Shown here in pieces: positions 60,801 through 64,000 of a stretch of 64,000 nt of DNA (within the stretch, counting starts at the first letter, position 1; every line of letters begins with the position of its first letter). Source of the DNA: Bugulina stolonifera (Eukaryota; Bryozoa; Gymnolaemata; Cheilostomatida; Bugulidae); assembly GCA_935421135.1 (NCBI GenBank), contig OW285196.1, forward strand, positions 5,189,001 through 5,253,000, written 5' to 3'. The notes beneath the pieces were generated by a model, which ran no database searches, was not told the origin of the DNA, and worked only from the letters and a program-made list of their open reading frames with translations. Both the position numbers and the translations under genes were made by a program.

Positions 60801-62107
60801 TCATAGCCAACTAAGCATGTGTATGTGGCAGTGTCTCTGTATCTTGTTCCAGTACTGTTGCTGATCTCTGCATTCAGCATGTGGGGTGGGGTGCCACAGT
60901 CGACCTCTGAAAAATAATCCACACATCATCTTCCAGAAACTACCAGTGCTGTTAAGCAAATACACTATTATCTTACTGGTAACTCTTTAGATATTTATTA
61001 TAGCATGCAATTTCCTTTTATATGTATACTATTGTACAGGACAGGGCAGATGCAACCAAATCGTTGAGTGCCATGGATAGACTACACTTTGTATAATCTG
61101 GCCTACTGTACACATTTTTTAGAGCGCAAGGGTTCTTACAATACCCAATTACATGTACATGCACATTGCATCTTCAAGCTTTGTTTTGTCGATGTCATAT
61201 GCTAAGGCTTTCTTAATCATGTTTCAACTCTTGTGACATTCCAAAATTCTTTCTAATGCGTATCTGCAGGTAGAGTTAAACTTTATTGCCAAGGACAGTT
61301 TACATGCACGTAGATTATAAGGATAGGTGATAGGTCAAGGCAATAAGAGAGGCATTCCATCCTAAGTTTTTACTGGAAGAGAGTACACTAAAAGAGAGAT
61401 TACCAACTGTGATTACATGCTTAGAAACCTGCTTCTAAAATTTCTAAAATTTTTCAATAATGCTACATAGACGTATCAAAGCATCCAGAGTTTCGAAACC
61501 ACTTAATTGCTGCAAAACTTTCATTGACCATGTCAGTAAAACCGTGTACATTAATCTTCTCCACTGAACTTTTTGCTTGTTGGCACAAGCGAAGTTGAAA
61601 GCAAAATTACCATTTACCAATTTTACCAAATACCATTTACCAAAAACAAAATTCTCATTGTCTGTTCAAGAAACCGATGAGCTAAGGATAGGTTCCTTCG
61701 ACCAGCAAAATCCTAGGTCAATAGTCCTTTCGGCCAATGCCAGGCAGCTATTTTACAACTTTATTTGCGACCCAGGTTAGTTCAAGAGGTCGCAAAGACA
61801 CGAATGTTAATAAAAAGTTTAGTTTTTACTGATACAACACATGTGGGGTATAAGCATGTCATTTATGAGGGGCTGTTCATGTTAATGTCGAATGACAAAA
61901 TATTGGAACAAATAGTGTTTGCAATGTATATGTGTTTGAATCTAGAGAGAAAATACTTACTAATGCACTGCTTTATAATTGGCCAGTTTCCATCTTGCTC
62001 ACATCCGTTCTCTGTATATCTCTTAAGTAGGCCATCCCCAGGTTGGCATGTATAGCTGAAGGTGCTGTTTTGTATTGGGGCTGCAAATGTGCTGGAACAG
62101 CTAAGTC
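42769..62107 (-). CDS. Transmembrane receptor-like protein with at least 19 CCP/sushi modules (5' end not resolved)
   Basis: Twenty-one minus-strand exons join in frame to about 1,197 codons: 19 CCP exons (62107 down to 44296), a transmembrane exon (43809-43677) and a tail exon (42871-42769, stop TAA). Every CCP exon is 147-183 nt, begins and ends in phase 1 and encodes one module with four cysteines and the Trp before the last, except the N-terminal one, which is short. CCP modules are beta-sandwich protein-binding units of complement regulators, selectin-like adhesion molecules and many invertebrate receptors. The last twelve modules are four repeats of a three-module unit. The N-terminal modules 2 to 5 form another related group (DTATYTC motif). 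The tail carries NPSY. No signal peptide exon was found, so at least one upstream exon is missing. A cell-surface recognition or adhesion receptor is inferred; the ligand is unknown. Confidence 0.88.
43677..43809 (-). CDS. Stalk and transmembrane exon of the CCP protein
   Basis: AVEAISDQSTKSPPKATT is a short Ser/Thr/Pro stalk, followed by a hydrophobic helix (AVVGIVCGAVCLTVLIIGAI) and a CWGLRR stop-transfer end. Phases 1 in and 2 out. Confidence 0.87.
44296..44478 (-). CDS. CCP module 19 (triplet 4, type III)
   Basis: SCGVPPQVPNAITKS...YFECVTGEFDSN...ICEANGTWSEVPIC, then DDSP. The acceptor ATTGTAG at 44479 was chosen over TTCTTAG seven bases downstream because only it keeps the phase. Donor GTATGT. 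Confidence 0.85.
45105..45275 (-). CDS. CCP module 18 (triplet 4, type II)
   Basis: RCGPPSDVPNSVKHV...TVYECHHGYAMSGDN...HCQEDGHWSAPPAC; acceptor GATTTTAG, donor GTAAGG. Confidence 0.87.
46123..46415 (-). mobile_element. hAT-like MITE, second copy
   Basis: Inverted relative of 25439-25728, with ends CAGTATTCGAAGTGG and CACTTCGAACACTG. Flanks GACCACTG (46115-46122) and GACCAATG (46416-46423) match at 7 of 8 positions, with an extra CAG at the left end. On the minus strand it also carries TAGTGTAGAGGTAGAGTGC. Confidence 0.75.
46629..46720 (+). repeat. tRNA-like unit with Pol III-type terminator
   Basis: A-box TAGCGCCATAGGTTGAGTGC, a CTGTCAA anticodon-like loop (GTC, Asp-like), B-box GGGTTCGAATCCCG and then T8 at 46713-46720. 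The T arm pairs well, but the anticodon and acceptor stems are broken, so it is a tRNA-derived SINE head or pseudogene, not a working tRNA. Confidence 0.6.
47077..47156. repeat. Echo copies of the module 17 exon end and donor
   Basis: Two further copies of the 36-bp block TACTTACTGTTACAGCTAGG plus TAGACCACTG follow the exon end, each keeping GTAAGTA on the minus strand. Confidence 0.85.
47157..47333 (-). CDS. CCP module 17 (triplet 4, type I)
   Basis: MCPDLPIIEHSVNLTS...VEIICLPGYEIDGDS...ECLPSLQWSTLPSC; acceptor TTTTTTAG, donor GTAAGT. Confidence 0.87.
47433..47615 (-). CDS. CCP module 16 (triplet 3, type III)
   Basis: NCGSPPQIPNARTKS...YFECVTGEFDSN...ICEANGTWSEVPNC; donor GTATAA. Almost the same as modules 10 and 13. 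Confidence 0.86.
47925..48095 (-). CDS. CCP module 15 (triplet 3, type II)
   Basis: RCDTPNNVANSKKEV...IIYTCLHGYQMSGS...YCQEDGQWTTQPDC; acceptor TTTTCAG, donor GTAGGT. A long frame in another phase hides it. Confidence 0.85.
48279..48371. repeat. Echo copies of the module 14 exon end and donor
   Basis: At least two diverged copies (near 48281-48301 and 48318-48353) of the exon-end block CTACAACTAGG...GTAGACCACT follow the true exon end. Confidence 0.7.
48372..48548 (-). CDS. CCP module 14 (triplet 3, type I)
   Basis: MCPDLPIIENGVNLTS...VEVICLPGYEIDGGS...ECLPSLQWSALPSC; acceptor TTTTGTAG, donor GTAAGT. Confidence 0.85.
49169..49351 (-). CDS. CCP module 13 (triplet 2, type III)
   Basis: NCGSPPPVVNARTKS...YFECVIGEFDSN...ICEANGTWSEVPVC; donor GTATAA. 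Found by splice phase. Confidence 0.85.
49742..49912 (-). CDS. CCP module 12 (triplet 2, type II)
   Basis: RCDTPNNVANSKKEV...IIYTCLHGYQMSGN...YCQEDGHWTTQPDC; donor GTAGGT. Nearly identical to module 15. Confidence 0.86.
50094..50331. repeat. Echo copies of the module 11 exon end and donor
   Basis: About four diverged copies of a block like ACTTACTATTACAACTAGG plus TAGACCACTGTA, the reverse complement of the exon end encoding WSTLPSCN and the GTAAGT donor, lie downstream of the true exon end. Confidence 0.75.
50332..50508 (-). CDS. CCP module 11 (triplet 2, type I)
   Basis: VCPDLPVIEHSINLTS...VEVICLPGYEIDGDS...ECLPTFQWSTLPNC; donor GTAAGT. Several copies of its exon end and donor follow in the intron (50094-50331). 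Confidence 0.86.
51440..51622 (-). CDS. CCP module 10 (triplet 1, type III)
   Basis: SCGSPPQVPNARKKSISGFE...YFECVTGEFNSNIDY...ICEANGTWSEVPNC; acceptor CTTTAG, donor GTATAA. Confidence 0.85.
52544..52720 (-). CDS. CCP module 9 (triplet 1, type II)
   Basis: RCGIPPTVANSNKAV...TVYTCHNGYTMSGN...VCQPDGHWSATPEC; donor GTGAGT. Confidence 0.86.
53012..53218 (+). mobile_element. 207-bp inverted-repeat element with tRNA-like core
   Basis: The 41-bp ends 53012-53052 and 53178-53218 are inverted copies with two mismatches. They share TAATTTTTAAGCAAGGAATT, written on the left strand. Inside are A-box-like TGGTGTAGTGAATAGC and B-box-like AGGTTCAAACCCC words and a second, smaller inverted repeat (CAGTCAGGGACT/AGTCTCTGACTG). 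A truncated relative is at 10261-10371. It lies in the intron between modules 8 and 9. Confidence 0.8.
53356..53532 (-). CDS. CCP module 8 (triplet 1, type I)
   Basis: PCPDPPRVLNSFN...GDSINYRCLPGYKMDG...NCLSTLEWSFLPTC; donor GTAGGT. The most diverged of the CPD-type modules. Confidence 0.83.
54643..54813 (-). CDS. CCP module 7
   Basis: RCGEAPSVRHSKM...IFYECDSGYVINGN...HCLASGQWATPPTC; acceptor CCTACAG, donor GTAACT. It has no long open frame of its own and was found by splice phase. It resembles the RCG (middle) type of the later triplets. Confidence 0.82.
55321..55708. repeat. GC-rich direct duplication in a CCP intron
   Basis: Two copies (55321-55493 and 55533-55708) of a strikingly GC-rich unit that starts TAGCCCGAGTT and ends CTGACCGGCAGCATTGCAAC, about 212 bp apart. 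They share CCCATCCGGCAGG, CACCCTGGGTCGGGTCCGAG and GGTCCCAAGGTCCTAG. They are followed by (ACCGTTA/ACCGC)-type words at 55760-55805. Origin unknown. Confidence 0.85.
56368..56550 (-). CDS. CCP module 6
   Basis: DCGQPPEVSNGRIYKM...VSYICDAESYNG...RCAEDGTWSPSPFC. It has a weaker GTTTGT donor and diverges from both repeat groups. Confidence 0.82.
56832..57014 (-). CDS. CCP module 5
   Basis: SCGDPPIVQNTISSS...DTAKYTCAPGYET...RCQSNRTWSTPPTC; acceptor CAACAG, donor GTAAGT. Confidence 0.87.
57404..57586 (-). CDS. CCP module 4
   Basis: NCGSPPVVPHTNLGS...LDTATYTCIPGYYI...ICQANRRWSESPTC; acceptor TGCTAG, donor GTAAGT. Close to modules 2, 3 and 5. Confidence 0.87.
58038..58220 (-). CDS. CCP module 3
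   Basis: SCGAPPFVSNAD...DTATYVCISGYEI...ICQSNETWSPVPTC; acceptor ATACAG, donor GTAAGT. Confidence 0.87.
58290..58335. repeat. ACATGTAC palindromic cluster
   Basis: Tandem copies of the self-complementary words ACATGTAC and TACATGTA, the most visible of many such words in the window. Confidence 0.8.
60451..60680. repeat. (AATGC)n satellite
   Basis: A 5-bp CAATG/GCAAT array with A/T-inserted variants such as GCAATTGCAATGCATTGCAA, grading into AATAAAATG words at the right. It lies in the CCP gene intron between modules 2 and 3. Confidence 0.9.
60730..60906 (-). CDS. CCP module 2
   Basis: DCGTPPHMLNAEI...DTATYTCLVGYE...VCQANKVWSTIPDC; acceptor TTTTCAG, donor GTAAGT. Confidence 0.85.
61961..62107 (-). 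CDS. CCP module 1
   Basis: 147 nt, the shortest module: SCSSTFAAP...YTCQPGDG...NGCEQDGNWP...QC. Acceptor TTGGCAG, donor GTAAGT. The starting phase 1 requires an upstream exon. Confidence 0.7.
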
Positions 62108-62388
62108 CTGCCAAAGATATGAGATGCCGCTTGAACTTATTACATATTAACATATTAATATAAAATGGCTACAATGAGAAACGATGAGAATTTTCTACAT
62201 CTCTCGGACTCTCTCTTATTAATGGTTATTTATTATAATGCTAACCCTGATTCTGCACATTACCAGTTGTATCTTCTTGCAAATTATATGTAAATGTTAT
62301 GTAAATGCATGGTTATATAGGGTCGAATGCCCCTTCCATGGTTAAATATTTTTATACATGTTGTATCTGCAATAATATGTGCTAGTTT
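62108..62388. other. Upstream of CCP module 1
   Basis: The missing 5' exon(s) of the CCP gene should lie here or beyond; none is recognised. Confidence 0.4.
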
Positions 62389-62856
62389 TGTAATATGACC
62401 AACCTAAGAGGTCTGACCCAGGGTGACCTCATTTTTTTGTTATTGTTGTGCGATGCATTAGACCGAGTGACAGTCGTACTTTTTACCGGAGGCCACCAAA
62501 AGTGAAATAGTATAAAAGGCGAATGTTGTTCTGTATTGATTCAGTTATTACTTGGAGCTCAATAAAGGCACTGCTACTTTACCAACAAATTTATTTGGAG
62601 TTATCTTTTCTACAATAGCATACTTCTAGCTGACGTCCCTTGGGACTGAATGCCCAAATTACTAGAATAGCATCAATAAACACATGTTAGCTCTAAGTCA
62701 GTAGTAACAAGTCGGACCTATGGGTAAAAGTAGTGTACATGCACAATCAACTAGGTTGTCATAGCTCAGTTTTATGTGATAGGAGACAGTTCAATCAAAC
62801 ACTCATGGATTTCTCCCGTACTTGTACCGCATGTACCCGTACGTTGAAACATTACA
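62389..62856 (+). mobile_element. LTR-like element, family C
   Basis: TATAAAAG (62511-62518) is followed by AATAAA (62561-62566) at the same spacing as in families A and B. The right end GAAACATTACA is followed by ATAT (62857-62860). The left edge is uncertain: TGTAATATGACC at 62389 fits the family start, but no matching 4-bp duplication was found. Confidence 0.55.
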
Positions 62857-62860
62857 ATAT

Positions 62861-63820
62861 TACATAATATGACAGCATTTAATTTTTGGAGAGCTTCACA
62901 ACATTAGCTGTGTTGAACATATTTCTGTAATGGGCGACCTCCGGTCCTTCTGCTTACCCGACGACCCTAAGGTCGTCGCCTACTTTCCAACATTATAAGG
63001 CTGCTTTATATTAGTAACGTCTTTTTTATGCACTCATAAGCTTCTACATTAATGTCATTCATATATTATATAATTATGTCAGGGGTCATGCCTTTTTTTA
63101 ACGGGCTATGTATAGTTGTCCAGAGCCCGCCGGAAATAGCTAGACGACCTCCTTTATTCTCTCTGCCTATAAAAGGAATCAGAATATTGTTAATAAGCCA
63201 GTCTCTTATGCACTTTCAAGCTGTTAAGTTCATTCAATACATTCATACTTACATGTATATGTATACTTACATTGACTGAGTTATGCTGATGCACTATTAG
63301 TCTGGACATAACTACAAGCTTGAAGCTGTTTCGGCACAGAGATTGCTGAGGCTAGGTAGCCGATCACTACATTGTTAAATAAGTCGTCGGTGGCTTGTGT
63401 ACAGACCTTGGGATGTCTGGAACACAACCACAACATATCTAGCTTCAGAATGATGGATAGTTTGTCTAGGTGTAATTTTACTTGAACAAGCTTGAAAAAG
63501 CACTCTCAAATGCTCAGAAATGTTTATCTGGAAATGGCGGCCTTTCAAATGATGTAACTAATCCTGTGCCTAACATTGTGGTGCAATTTAAAATCAGCAA
63601 AGAAATTAAGCAAATGCTTTAATCGTAGAGAACTTTATTGTTGTAGCTTCCATGATCAGAATTTTGACTCTCTCCACGCAGCAATAGACCAGGCAAGTAC
63701 ATACTAGCCAAGTAACATCCAATAGGCTATTCAGCTTTTTGATTGGTTCCGGAAAACTTTGGATTTTCCCTCTCTTTACGCTGGAACATTATTATTATCA
63801 TTATTATAGATAGTGGGCCT
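62861..63820. other. Repeat-like region between LTRs
   Basis: No gene. It holds the palindrome CGACGACCCTAAGGTCGTCG (near 62958-62977) and a TATA-like CCTATAAAAGG at about 63165, so another promoter-bearing repeat is possible. Confidence 0.4.
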
Positions 63821-63824
63821 ATAC

Positions 63825-64000
63825 TGTAATGGTCACGCGCAGCCTTCCCGACTACATGACACTAGCTATGTACCTATTATACTTGCACTATATTTGCCTG
63901 CATTCATTGTCTATGTAGTTGAATGTTACCTGTACATGTCTTATATGAATTACTGAGTCATTATACCCTTTTTATACCCATGTAAAGCGGCCCGACCTCT
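63825..64000 (+). mobile_element. LTR-like element, family B copy 3, cut by the window end
   Basis: Starts TGTAATGGTCACGCGCAGCC, like copy 2, then matches TGACACT and TTTTATACCCATGTA...CCCGACCTCT of copies 1 and 2 up to the last base of the window. Confidence 0.75.

Overview
The window looks like nuclear DNA of an animal. It is AT-rich, its genes are split by short introns with GT/AG ends, and the protein families are metazoan: a RING protein of TRIM-like build, the Golgi tether subunit COG6, and a large chain of complement-control (sushi/CCP) modules with a transmembrane tail. There are no bacterial-type operons, rRNA genes or CRISPR arrays. A non-bilaterian such as a sponge is possible, but that is only a guess: no decisive marker is present, and the abundant palindromic TACATGTA-type words are not diagnostic.

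Layout. 1-8.3 kb is a transposon nest: four solo LTR-like elements of two families (A and B), each with TG...CA ends and 4-bp target duplications, one of them broken by a small TIR element with a 7-bp duplication, plus minisatellites and a scrambled inverted duplication. 8340-11167 is a 2.8-kb hAT-like element with an intact 8-bp target duplication. 11.2-14.9 kb is repeat-rich intergenic DNA. 14.93-20.38 kb (+) is a complete five-exon RING gene (432 aa). 21.49-24.51 kb (-) holds the first four coding exons of COG6, which meets the RING gene tail to tail with its C-terminal two thirds missing. 28.35-34.83 kb (-) is a complete ten-exon gene for a secreted Asn/Gly-rich protein (387 aa) with one possible cassette exon. 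34.9-42.8 kb is intergenic. 42.77-62.11 kb (-) is a gene of 19 CCP modules, one per exon, then a transmembrane exon and a tail with an NPSY motif; its 5' end is not resolved. 62.4-64 kb holds further LTR-like elements, one running off the window.

The four genes share no obvious pathway. COG6 acts in Golgi trafficking and the RING protein is a probable ubiquitin ligase. The Asn/Gly-rich and CCP proteins are both extracellular and probably serve matrix or recognition roles.

The most interesting structures are these. The last twelve CCP modules are four tandem copies of a three-CCP unit, like the long homologous repeats of complement receptor 1. In COG6 and in three CCP exons, the end of an exon together with its splice donor has been tandemly copied into the following intron. 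The Asn/Gly protein is built exon by exon with coherent codon phases. Several inverted-repeat elements carry tRNA-like A and B boxes. All coding models were built by hand from reading frame, splice consensus and phase; none was checked against transcripts or databases.
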